A stretch of 64,000 nucleotides of DNA from Frigoribacterium sp. CFBP 13712 (GTDB taxonomy: Bacteria > Actinomycetota > Actinomycetes > Actinomycetales > Microbacteriaceae), in assembly GCF_014842255.1 (NCBI RefSeq), contig NZ_JACYVH010000005.1:207867-271866 (forward strand), given 5' to 3'. The notes under the pieces are model-generated. The model was given only the letters and a program-made list of their open reading frames with translations. It searched no databases and was not told the origin of the DNA. The position numbers were made by a program, and so were the translations under genes. Shown piece after piece: positions 1 through 9,023 of this stretch. The first letter of the stretch is position 1; every line of letters begins with the position of its first letter.

Positions 1-56
1 CCGGGGCCTCCGTCGTGCGCCCGGGTGCTGTCGCCGGCCCGCACCTCACCGCCTGG

Positions 57-330
57 GTGGTCGGAAACGGCCCTTCGCGGCGTGACGTGGGGCGCTTTCC
101 GCCCACCCTGGGGTCGCCAGCACGGGTGCGCGTGCGGGCTCATGCGCCTCGCGTGCGTCGGTGGTCAGAAGATGCTCATCGCGGCGTGCGGAACGGCGCT
201 TTCCGACCAACCTGGGTCGCGGCACGGGTGCGCGTGTGGGGCTCGTGCGCCTTGCGCCCTGCGGTGGTCAGAAGACGCCCATCGCGGCGTGCGGAACGGC
301 GCTTTCCGCCCACCCTGGGGTCGCGGTGCG
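57..330. repeat. Three tandem ~103-bp repeats
   Basis: Units begin with GTGGTC at 57, 161 and 263, a period of about 103 bases. Each starts with GTGGTCRGAA, runs through ATCGCGGCGTGCGGAACG (diverged in the first unit) and reaches CGCTTTCCGMCCAMCCTGGG; the first and last parts are partly complementary, so each unit can fold. The stretch 1-405 holds no convincing gene, only these repeats and the terminator at 354-386. The GGTCAGAAGATG core recurs as a palindrome arm at 16262-16309. Confidence 0.8.
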
Positions 331-353
331 GGACGATGCCGCCACGGCACGAC

Positions 354-386
354 GGAGGCCCCGCACGACGAGCGTGCGGGGCCTCC
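354..386 (-). terminator. Terminator after livF
   Basis: A perfect 14-bp stem (354-367 with 373-386, arm GGAGGCCCCGCACG) and a 5-base loop, 20 bases after the livF stop. No T-run follows, as is common in high-GC actinobacteria. It can work in both directions. Confidence 0.75.
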
Positions 387-405
387 AGGTGATGCGGGTG
401 ACGCG

Positions 406-1194
406 TCAGTGCGAGTCGTCGACGTCCTTCGCGAGCGTGCCCAGGTAGAGCTCGATCACCTTCGGGTCGTCGGCGAGCTCGCGGCCGGTGCCCGAGTACG
501 CGTTGCGCCCCTGGTCGAGAACGTAGCCGCGGTCGCAGATCTGCAGGCAGCGGCGGGCGTTCTGCTCGACCATGATCACCGAGACGCCGGCCTTGTTGAT
601 GCGGCGGGTGCGGATGAACGTCTCGTCCTGGCGCACCGGCGACAGGCCCGCGGACGGCTCGTCGAGCAGCAGCACCTTCGGGTCCATCATGAGCGCGCGC
701 GCCATGGCGACCGACTGTCGTTCACCGCCCGAGAGCGATCCGGCCCGCTGACCGCGACGGTCGGCGAGCACCGGGAACAGGTCGTAGATGTACTCGAGTC
801 GCTCGGCGAACTTCTTGGGGCGCAGGAACATCCCCATCTGCAGGTTCTCCTCGATGGTCAGCGACGGGAACACGTTGTTCGTCTGCGGCACGAAGCCGAC
901 GCCGGCCTGCACCAGCTTGTTGGCCTTGAGGTTCGTGATGTCCTCGCCGCCGAGGGTGACGGCGCCCGAGTGGATCTTGACGAGGCCGAACAGCGCCTTC
1001 AGCAGGGTCGACTTGCCGGCGCCGTTCGGGCCGATGATGCCGATCAGCTCGCCCGGGTAGCAGACCAGGTCGCAGCCGTTCAGGATGTTGACCCCGGGCA
1101 GGTAGCCCGCCACGAGGTCGCTGGCGTTCATGATCGGTTCGATGCCCGCGAACTTCTCGGTTCCCGGGTGCATCTGCGTGGTCGAGGCGCTCAT
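406..1194 (-). CDS. livF: Branched-chain amino acid ABC transporter ATPase LivF
   Basis: One of the two cytoplasmic ATPases that drive LivHM-type import of branched-chain or related amino acids. 262 aa. Walker A GPNGAGKST lies at residues 55-63, the signature LSGGE at 154-158 and Walker B VLLLDEP at 174-180. The VEQNAR segment typical of LivF is present. The start overlaps the livG stop by 4 bases (ATGA), so the two are translationally coupled. It is the last gene of a livH-livM-livG-livF operon and is followed by a strong hairpin. No periplasmic binding protein (livJ) is in view; it may lie outside the window. Confidence 0.93.
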   Translation of the reverse strand: MSASTTQMHPGTEKFAGIEPIMNASDLVAGYLPGVNILNGCDLVCYPGELIGIIGPNGAGKSTLLKALFGLVKIHSGAVTLGGEDITNLKANKLVQAGVGFVPQTNNVFPSLTIEENLQMGMFLRPKKFAERLEYIYDLFPVLADRRGQRAGSLSGGERQSVAMARALMMDPKVLLLDEPSAGLSPVRQDETFIRTRRINKAGVSVIMVEQNARRCLQICDRGYVLDQGRNAYSGTGRELADDPKVIELYLGTLAKDVDDSH

Positions 1195-2321
1195 GCCTTC
1201 TTGTCTCCGGTCTGCTGGTCGTCCGCCGCGTTGGTGGCGGCGGGGGTCGAGGGGTCGGGTGAGCCGGGCAGATCGCGTCCGGCGATGCCGCCGCCGGTGG
1301 CCGAGGAGGCGCTGGTCGCGTCGTCCGCGCGGGCCGCGTCCTCTGCGGCCACCTCCTGCTCGAGCTCCTCGAGCACCGCGTCCGTCAGCAGCGAGTCGTC
1401 GCCCAGGTCGGTGTCGTGGTGCGCACCGAGGTAGGCGTCGATCACGGCCTGGTCGTCCATGACGGTGTCGGCGGGGCCCTCGGCCACGACCTTGCCCTCG
1501 GCCATCACGATCACCCAGTCCGAGATGTGGCGCACCATGTGCATGTCGTGCTCGACGAAGAGCACCGTGGTGCCCTCGTCGCGCAGGCTCTGGATGTGAC
1601 CGAGCAGCGACTGCGTCAGGGCCGGGTTCACGCCGGCCATCGGCTCGTCGAGCATGATCATCTCGGGGTCGCTCATGAGGGCGCGGGCCATCTCGAGCAG
1701 CTTGCGCTGGCCGCCCGACAGGCTGCCGGCGTAGTCGTCGCGCTTGTCGTCGAGCTTGAACCGCTTCAGCAGATCTTCGGCCTTCGCCGTGATCTCGCGC
1801 TCACGGGCCTTCCAGAGCGGCGGGACGATGCCGACGAAGAAGTTCTCGCCGGGCTGGTCGCGGGCGCCGAGCAGCATGTTCTGCATCACGGTCAGCCGCG
1901 ACAGCGCTTTCGTCAGCTGGAATGTGCGCACCATGCCGGCGCGCGCCACCTTGGCGGCGCCGACGTTGCCCATCGGCTTGCCGTCGAAGACCCACTTCGC
2001 CGTGCCCTCGCCGCGGTTGAACGCGGTGGGGGCCGACGAGGCCTTGTCGAAGCCGGTCAGAAGGTTGAAGAAGGTCGTCTTGCCGGCCCCGTTCGGGCCG
2101 ATCAGCGCCGTGATCGCGCCGCGCTGCACCTCCACGTGTCCGACGTCGACGGCGGTCATGCCGCCGAAGCGACGCACGACGTTGTCGACGGTCAGGATGG
2201 GGTCGGGCTTCGACGAGCCCGGGGTGCGGTCGACGCCGGTCAGCTTGGCGCGGAGGGCGTCGCGGTCGTAGTCGTAGCCGGCCTTGCGTGCGCGGCCACC
2301 GGTCGTGGTTGTCTCAGACAC
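1191..2321 (-). CDS. livG: Branched-chain amino acid ABC transporter ATPase LivG
   Basis: Second cytoplasmic ATPase of the importer. 376 aa, against about 255-290 for typical LivG. The excess is a 40-residue N-terminal extension before the ABC core and an acidic, Ala/Asp-rich tail from about residue 300 that looks disordered. Walker A GPNGAGKTT lies at 75-83; the signature LSGGQ and the Walker B segment MIMLDEP follow, then the FVEHDMHMV H-loop region. The start overlaps the end of livM by 8 bases. The family assignment is firm; the role of the tail is unknown. Confidence 0.92.
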   Translation of the reverse strand: MSETTTTGGRARKAGYDYDRDALRAKLTGVDRTPGSSKPDPILTVDNVVRRFGGMTAVDVGHVEVQRGAITALIGPNGAGKTTFFNLLTGFDKASSAPTAFNRGEGTAKWVFDGKPMGNVGAAKVARAGMVRTFQLTKALSRLTVMQNMLLGARDQPGENFFVGIVPPLWKAREREITAKAEDLLKRFKLDDKRDDYAGSLSGGQRKLLEMARALMSDPEMIMLDEPMAGVNPALTQSLLGHIQSLRDEGTTVLFVEHDMHMVRHISDWVIVMAEGKVVAEGPADTVMDDQAVIDAYLGAHHDTDLGDDSLLTDAVLEELEQEVAAEDAARADDATSASSATGGGIAGRDLPGSPDPSTPAATNAADDQQTGDKKA

Positions 2322-3300
2322 TGAACGACAGCTCCTTCTTGTTACCGAGGATCCCCTGTGGCCTGAAGATGATCAGGCACATGAGGGCGACGCCGACGAG
2401 CACGTACGAGAACTGGTCGGCCTGTTGGTTGCTCATGATGCTCGCGGGGATGAAGTCGCCGGCCAGGGTGCGGATCAGCAGTCGGACGACGAAGAACAGG
2501 ATCGCGCCGAGCACGGGCCCGAACACCGTCGCGGCGCCGCCGAGCAGCAGGGCCGTCCAGATGAAGAAGGTCGTCGAGCGGCCGAGCGCGTCGGGCTGCA
2601 CCGACGAGGGCAGCACGTAGATGATCCCGGCGAGCGAGCCGATCACACCACCGAAGACCAGCGCCTGCATCTTGTACGAGAAGACGTTCTTGCCGAGGCT
2701 GCGCACGGCGTCCTCGTCTTCGCGGATGCCCTTCAGCACACGACCCCAGGGGCTGCGGCTGAGCAGGAACACGATCACGCAGAGCAGGGCGACGAGGCCC
2801 CAGGCCACGATGCGGATCCACCAGCCGCTGACCCCGTTGTTGTCGTAGGTGAACCAGAGGATCGTGGTCTGACCGTCGGGCAGGGGCGAGAGAGCGGTGA
2901 AGGCGTCGCGGTACGACGAGCCGGTGATGCCGTTCGAGCCGCCGGTGACGTCGGTCAGGATGCTCGATCTGCCGACCATGCGGATGATCTCCGCCGCGCA
3001 GATGGTGACGATGGCGAGGTAGTCGCCCCTCAGCTTCAGGGTCGGCACGCCGAGGATGAGCGCGAAGATCACCCCGCAGAGCAGACCGATCAGCACGGCC
3101 ACCCCGATCGGCAGACCGCTGGTCAGCGAGATGGCGAAGCCGTAGGCGCCGACCAGGAGGAAGGCGGCCTGACCCATGTTGATCAGCCCGGTGAAGCCGA
3201 AGTGGATGTTGAGGCCGATGGCCGCGAGGGCGAAGGCCGCCGTGGTGGGCGCGAGCGCCTCGCCGGTGAGGGCACGGAGCAGTGAGATGACGTAGTCCAT
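2314..3300 (-). CDS. livM: Branched-chain amino acid ABC transporter permease LivM
   Basis: Inner-membrane permease, 328 aa, normal length for LivM and with 8-9 hydrophobic segments. The conserved permease signature region around LGVPTLKLRGDYLAIVTICAAEIIR is clear, as is the C-terminal FRPQGILG. It pairs with LivH to form the membrane channel. Eleven bases separate it from livH upstream and it overlaps livG downstream, so it belongs to the same operon. Confidence 0.92.
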   Translation of the reverse strand: MDYVISLLRALTGEALAPTTAAFALAAIGLNIHFGFTGLINMGQAAFLLVGAYGFAISLTSGLPIGVAVLIGLLCGVIFALILGVPTLKLRGDYLAIVTICAAEIIRMVGRSSILTDVTGGSNGITGSSYRDAFTALSPLPDGQTTILWFTYDNNGVSGWWIRIVAWGLVALLCVIVFLLSRSPWGRVLKGIREDEDAVRSLGKNVFSYKMQALVFGGVIGSLAGIIYVLPSSVQPDALGRSTTFFIWTALLLGGAATVFGPVLGAILFFVVRLLIRTLAGDFIPASIMSNQQADQFSYVLVGVALMCLIIFRPQGILGNKKELSFSV

Positions 3301-3311
3301 GAGTAGTCCCC

Positions 3312-4679
3312 TTAACCGATCCGCTCGGCGCGACCGAAGATGCCCTGCGGCCTGAACAGCAGGATCACGATCAGGATCAGCAGCGCGGTGGCGTACTTGA
3401 AGTCACCCGGCAGCACCAGGTTGGTCAGCTCGACGATGACGCCGATGATGAGCGAGCCGGCGAGGGCGCCGAACGACGTCCCGAGTCCGCCCAGGGTCAC
3501 CGCGGCGAACATGAGCAGCAGGATCTGCAGACCGGTCATCCAGTTGACGCCGTTCAGCACGAGCCCGAGCATGACGCCCGAGAGACCGGCGAGGGCGGCC
3601 GCGACGGTCCAGACCAGGCGGATGATGCGGTCGACGTCGATGCCGGAGGCCGCGGCGAGCGCCGGGTTGTCGGACACGGCGCGGGTGGCGCGACCGGTGC
3701 GGGTCTTCGTGAGGAAGAGACCGGTCAGCACCAGCACGACGATCGAGATGCCCATGGCCACGTACGACTGCACCGTCAGGGTGATGCCCGCCAGGGTGAC
3801 CGTCGACGGGTTCGCCGTCTGGATCCGCACGGTCGCGGCGCCGAAGAAGTACTGGAACGCGTACTGCAGCGCGATCGAGAGGCCGATGGTGACGATCATC
3901 AGCTGGGTGAGACTCAACCCCCGCCGTCGGAGGGGCTTCCAGATCGCCCAGTCCTGGATGAACCCGGTCGCGGCGCAGATCACGACGGTGATCATCGCGG
4001 CCAGGAAGATGTTCATGCCCAGCTGGTTCGCGAAGACGTAGGCCAGGAGGCCGCCGAGGGTCACCTGCTCGCCGTGCGAGAAGCTGCTGAGCCCGGTCGT
4101 GCCGTAGATCAGCGAGAGGCCGATCGCCGCCAGGGCGAGCAGCAGGCCGAGGCGGATGCCCGAGGCGAGCTGCTGACCGACGCGCTCCCAGTTGAAGGCG
4201 GCTGCCGAATCGCCGGTGGTGGCGCCCTCGGTCGCGCTGAGCTGGAAGATGACGCCGGCGTTGGCGCCGAGCGTGGCGTTGACCATGCGCTCGTCCTGCT
4301 CGGCGTTCGTCAGGAACTCGCCGTCGGGCAGCGAGTCGGTGTCGAGGGCGACCGTGTACTGACCGCCCTCGGTCACGGGCAGGGCCCAGCGGCCGGTGCC
4401 GTCGACCTCGGCCGTGCCCTCGAAGCCGCCGGGCCCCGTCACGGTGAGCACGACCCCCGAGGCGGGCTCGCCCTCGGAGGTGCGGATGCTGCCCTGGATG
4501 CAGGCCGTGGCGTCGTCGACGGTGCACGAGGCGGTCGCCCCGCCCTGGGCCCTGGCGGGCTCGGGCGCGATCATCACGGACAGGAAGGCGCCGGCGAGTG
4601 CGAGCAGCAGCGTCAGGACTGTGACGAACAGGGCTGGCCGCAACGGTGTCGGCGGAGCGATGGTCGTGTCGGGTTTCAC
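3312..4679 (-). CDS. livH: LivH permease with an added N-terminal extracytoplasmic domain
   Basis: The C-terminal ~290 residues are a normal LivH permease: the GLSLIYGTTGLSSFSHGE region, AVSDNPALAAASGID, and the C-terminal LLFRPQGIFG. In front lie a hydrophobic signal or anchor segment ending APEPARAQG (about residues 15-46) and a ~75-residue beta-rich domain resembling carboxypeptidase-regulatory or SdrB-like folds (VLTVTGPGGFEG, DGTGRWALPV). The chosen start is a GTG with AGGAGG four bases upstream, giving 455 aa; longer frames lack a ribosome site. LivH proteins are usually ~290-310 aa. First gene of the operon. It is divergent from guaB across a 280-base spacer. Confidence 0.9.
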   Translation of the reverse strand: MKPDTTIAPPTPLRPALFVTVLTLLLALAGAFLSVMIAPEPARAQGGATASCTVDDATACIQGSIRTSEGEPASGVVLTVTGPGGFEGTAEVDGTGRWALPVTEGGQYTVALDTDSLPDGEFLTNAEQDERMVNATLGANAGVIFQLSATEGATTGDSAAAFNWERVGQQLASGIRLGLLLALAAIGLSLIYGTTGLSSFSHGEQVTLGGLLAYVFANQLGMNIFLAAMITVVICAATGFIQDWAIWKPLRRRGLSLTQLMIVTIGLSIALQYAFQYFFGAATVRIQTANPSTVTLAGITLTVQSYVAMGISIVVLVLTGLFLTKTRTGRATRAVSDNPALAAASGIDVDRIIRLVWTVAAALAGLSGVMLGLVLNGVNWMTGLQILLLMFAAVTLGGLGTSFGALAGSLIIGVIVELTNLVLPGDFKYATALLILIVILLFRPQGIFGRAERIG

Positions 4680-4828
4680 GGAACCTCCTGGACAGGTGCC
4701 AGTCGGGGCGATGCCCCGGGTGCCGCTGGCTACCGTCGTTGGTGACGCTACTTTCGCCGTGTGTCGGCCATGTTTCGTGCACGACACAGGCAAGAGTCGA
4801 AAAATCGTCGCTGTTCTGTGACCTTCTT

Positions 4829-4878
4829 GCGCCTCCTCGGCCGTTTCGGACCGTCGAGCCTCGGAATGCAGGAGGCGC
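4829..4878. repeat. Inverted pair of the GGAGGCGC word in the livH/guaB spacer
   Basis: GCGCCTCCT at 4829-4837 faces AGGAGGCGC at 4870-4878, 32 bases apart, between the divergent livH and guaB genes. A TAACAT box at 4888-4893 is a possible guaB -10 element. Whether the pair forms a hairpin in the DNA or in the guaB leader is not known. Confidence 0.5.
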
Positions 4879-4890
4879 GGCGAGGGTTAA

Positions 4891-6462
<1,572 letters not shown>

Positions 6463-6503
6463 TCCGCCGCCCCGCCCCGCGCTGCGGCGCGGTGCGCTGC
6501 CCA

Positions 6504-6567
6504 GAACGGGCGAGTCCGGCGGAGCCGGTCGTGTTACCACGCCCGCCTCCGCCGGACTCGCCCGTTC
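6504..6567. repeat. Long perfect palindrome, ACGGGCGAGTCCG family
   Basis: Perfect 21-bp arms (6504-6524 and 6547-6567) around a 22-base loop, between guaB and the next gene. The arm core ACGGGCGAGTCCG recurs at 7645, 35375 (variant), 43698 and 44623. It may terminate guaB, but the arms are longer than a typical terminator and lack a T-run. Confidence 0.85.
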
Positions 6568-6692
6568 GCCTGTCCGCGGGATGTGCACAGGGGACCCGCG
6601 AGGCGACCTGCACAGGAGCCGGCGACTCAGCTCCGTCCACAGGGCGACGGAGACCACCGGCCGACCGCCCGTGGGCCCGCCACCCTGGGGCG

Positions 6693-7790
6693 ATGCTCCT
6701 CACCTCGCGTCACCCGGGTCTCATCCTCAGTCGCGACCTCACTGCTCTCGGGCTCGACGACGCCGAGCTCCGTCGAGCCTGCAGGCGTGGCGAACTCGTC
6801 GGCGTCCGCCGGGGAGCGTATGTGGAGTCCGCTCTGTGGCGGCGGCTCGGAGTCGACGAGCGATACCGGCTGACGGTCGTCGCCGCGGCGGCCGCGTGCC
6901 GGACCCGGGTCGTGGTCAGCCATCTCTCGGCCGCGGTGCTGCACGGCCTGCCGCTCGTGGGGGCGCCGCCGCCGGTGGTGCACGTGCTCGTGGCCCCGCC
7001 GGGAGGCAGTCGTCGTGAGCACGGCTTCGTCAAGCACGCCCGCTCCGACTACGACCTGCCGGGTCTGCCGCAGATCGATGGCGTGCTGGTGACACCCGTC
7101 GAGACGACCCTGGTCGACGTGTGCCTGACCGAGTCGTTCCTCCGAGCGGTCGTCATGACCGATCACGCGCTGCGCATCGGAGCGGTCACCCTCGAGCAGC
7201 TGGCTCAGGAATTCGCGTCGCGCGACACCGCACGAGGCGCGACCCGTGTCCGCGCCGTGCTGCAGTTCGCCTCCCCGCTCTCGGCGGGGCCCCTCGAATC
7301 GGTCAGCCGAGTCGGGTTCCGGCTGCTCGGGCTGCCCGACCCCGTGCTGCAGCATCCCCTGTTCGACACGACGGGTCGGAGAGTCGCCATCGTCGACAAC
7401 TGGTGGCCGCACGCAGGAGCGGTCGGAGAATCCGACGGTCGCATCAAGTACACCGACCCGGCGGTGATGAACGGTCGCACCGTCGAGCAGGTCGTCATCG
7501 ACGAGAAGCATCGTGAAGACGAGATCCGGTCCCTGCCCGAGGTGCAGGGGTTCGCCCGCTGGGGCTGGTCGACGGCTCTCGACACCCGCCGCCTCGGTGA
7601 GGTCTTGGCCCGGGCGGGCGTCTCACCCGAGTCGACGGCGCGAAAGCGGGCGAGTTCGATCGAGACGGGCGCCTCCGGTGGCCCGTTTCCGCCGGACTCG
7701 CCCGCTGACGGGGGCCCAGCGGCGGGGGAGCGAACCGGGCGCGAGCGACCCGGGGGCACGAGCCGCGCCTCCGGTAGGGTGGCCCGGTGA
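6693..7790 (+). CDS. Orphan AbiEi-like winged-helix/nuclease-fold protein
   Basis: 365 aa. The N-terminus (residues 1-45, ending ELVGVRRGAYV) resembles the winged-helix domain of AbiEi-type antitoxins. The C-terminal half has an E...D...E-x-K pattern (ESVSRVGFR, RVAIVDNWWP, VVIDEKHRE) like a restriction-endonuclease/Vsr-like fold common in Actinobacteria. No partner AbiEii toxin gene is adjacent, so this is a solitary copy of unknown function. The tail after about residue 312 is low-complexity and is encoded by a palindrome (7645-7706) inside the frame. The stop overlaps the guaB3 start by 4 bases (GTGA). Confidence 0.75.
   Translation: MLLTSRHPGLILSRDLTALGLDDAELRRACRRGELVGVRRGAYVESALWRRLGVDERYRLTVVAAAAACRTRVVVSHLSAAVLHGLPLVGAPPPVVHVLVAPPGGSRREHGFVKHARSDYDLPGLPQIDGVLVTPVETTLVDVCLTESFLRAVVMTDHALRIGAVTLEQLAQEFASRDTARGATRVRAVLQFASPLSAGPLESVSRVGFRLLGLPDPVLQHPLFDTTGRRVAIVDNWWPHAGAVGESDGRIKYTDPAVMNGRTVEQVVIDEKHREDEIRSLPEVQGFARWGWSTALDTRRLGEVLARAGVSPESTARKRASSIETGASGGPFPPDSPADGGPAAGERTGRERPGGTSRASGRVAR
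7645..7706. repeat. Imperfect palindrome inside a coding 3' end
   Basis: Arms 7645-7670 and 7681-7706 pair at 21 of 26 positions. The right arm holds the GCCGGACTCGCCCG core of the 6504 palindrome. It lies in frame within the last 50 codons of the AbiEi-like gene, just before guaB3. Confidence 0.75.
7775..7786 (+). promoter_or_regulatory. Leaderless -10 box for guaB3
   Basis: TAGGGT at 7775-7780, then six bases, then the GTG start. There is no Shine-Dalgarno at a useful distance, which suggests a leaderless transcript. Confidence 0.55.
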
Positions 7791-8908
7791 CTGAGGTAGA
7801 GATCGGCGTATCCAAGCGCGCCCGCCGTGCGTACGCATTCGACGACATCGCGATCGTCCCGAGCCGACGGACGCGAGACCCGCGCGACGTGTCGGTGAGC
7901 TGGTCGATCGACGCGTTCACGTTCGAGTCGCCCATCATCGCGGCGCCGATGGACTCGGTCGTCAGCCCCGCCACGGCCATCCGCATCGGTCAGCTCGGCG
8001 GCCTCGGCGTCCTCGACCTCGAGGGCGTCTGGACCCGCTACGACGACCCGGAGGCGGTGCTCGCCGAGATCCGCGGCCTGCCGGAGGCCGAGACGGTCGC
8101 CCGCATGCAGCAGATCTACGCCGAGCCGATCAAGCCCGAGCTGGTCACCGCCCGCCTCGCCGAGATCCGCGCCGCGGGGGTCACCGTGGCCGGCTCGCTG
8201 AGCCCGCAGCGCACCCAAGACCTGTACCAGACGGTCGTCGACGCCGGTGTCGACGTCTTCGTCATCCGCGGCACGACGGTGTCCGCCGAGCACGTGTCGA
8301 AGACGACCGAGCCGCTCAACCTCAAGAAGTTCATCTACGAGCTCGACGTCCCGGTGATCGTCGGCGGCGCCTCGACCTACACGTCGGCGCTGCACCTGAT
8401 GCGCACCGGCGCCGCGGGCGTGCTCGTCGGGTTCGGGGGCGGCGCCGCGTCGACGACCCGCGCCTCCCTCGGCATCCACGCGCCGATGGCGACCGCCGTC
8501 GCCGACGTCGCCGGGGCGCGCCGCGACTACCTCGACGAGTCGGGTGGGCGCTACGTGCACGTCATCGCCGACGGCGGCCTCGGCACCTCGGGCGACATCG
8601 TCAAGGCCGTCGCCTGCGGCGCCGACGCCGTCATGCTCGGCGCCGCGCTGGCCCGGGCGACCGACGTGCCCGGCGGCGGGTACCACTGGGGCGCCGAGGC
8701 GCACCACCCCGAGCTGCCCCGGGGGCGCCGTGTGCACGTCGGCCAGGTCGGCACGCTCGAGAAGATCCTCTACGGCCCCGCCGAGACGGTCGACGGCCAG
8801 GCGAACCTGATCGGCGCCCTGCGACGCTCGATGGCGACGACCGGCTACAGCGACCTCAAGGAGTTCCAGCGCAGCGAGGTCGTCGTCGCCCCTTACCAGC
8901 CTCACTAG
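7787..8908 (+). CDS. guaB3: GuaB3 family IMP dehydrogenase-related protein
   Basis: 373 aa TIM-barrel protein of the actinobacterial GuaB3 family: an IMP dehydrogenase barrel with no CBS domains and about 125 residues shorter than GuaB. Recognisable parts are AFDDIAIVPSRRTRDP at the N-terminus, PIIAAPMDSVVSP, and HVIADGGLGTSGDIVKA. Its biochemical role (guanine nucleotide interconversion or a GMP reductase-like step) is not settled by sequence. It overlaps the upstream gene by 4 bases and has its own -10 box six bases before the GTG, so it may be both coupled and independently transcribed. Its closeness to guaB and guaA fits purine metabolism. Confidence 0.9.
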   Translation: MTEVEIGVSKRARRAYAFDDIAIVPSRRTRDPRDVSVSWSIDAFTFESPIIAAPMDSVVSPATAIRIGQLGGLGVLDLEGVWTRYDDPEAVLAEIRGLPEAETVARMQQIYAEPIKPELVTARLAEIRAAGVTVAGSLSPQRTQDLYQTVVDAGVDVFVIRGTTVSAEHVSKTTEPLNLKKFIYELDVPVIVGGASTYTSALHLMRTGAAGVLVGFGGGAASTTRASLGIHAPMATAVADVAGARRDYLDESGGRYVHVIADGGLGTSGDIVKAVACGADAVMLGAALARATDVPGGGYHWGAEAHHPELPRGRRVHVGQVGTLEKILYGPAETVDGQANLIGALRRSMATTGYSDLKEFQRSEVVVAPYQPH

Positions 8909-9023
8909 CCGGTCGCCCGTCCCCAGCTGAGCGCCGCCTCATGGCGGGCTCGGCCGTGGGGGCGTTGGATGGACGGGTGGGCGCGACGAGCGTCCCCGTT
9001 CCGATCCAACGATGGAGGCTCGC

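Noticed and set aside
57-330. CRISPR-like array at the window start
   Set aside because: Only three ~103-bp units that are similar throughout; no short identical repeats with unique spacers and no cas genes.
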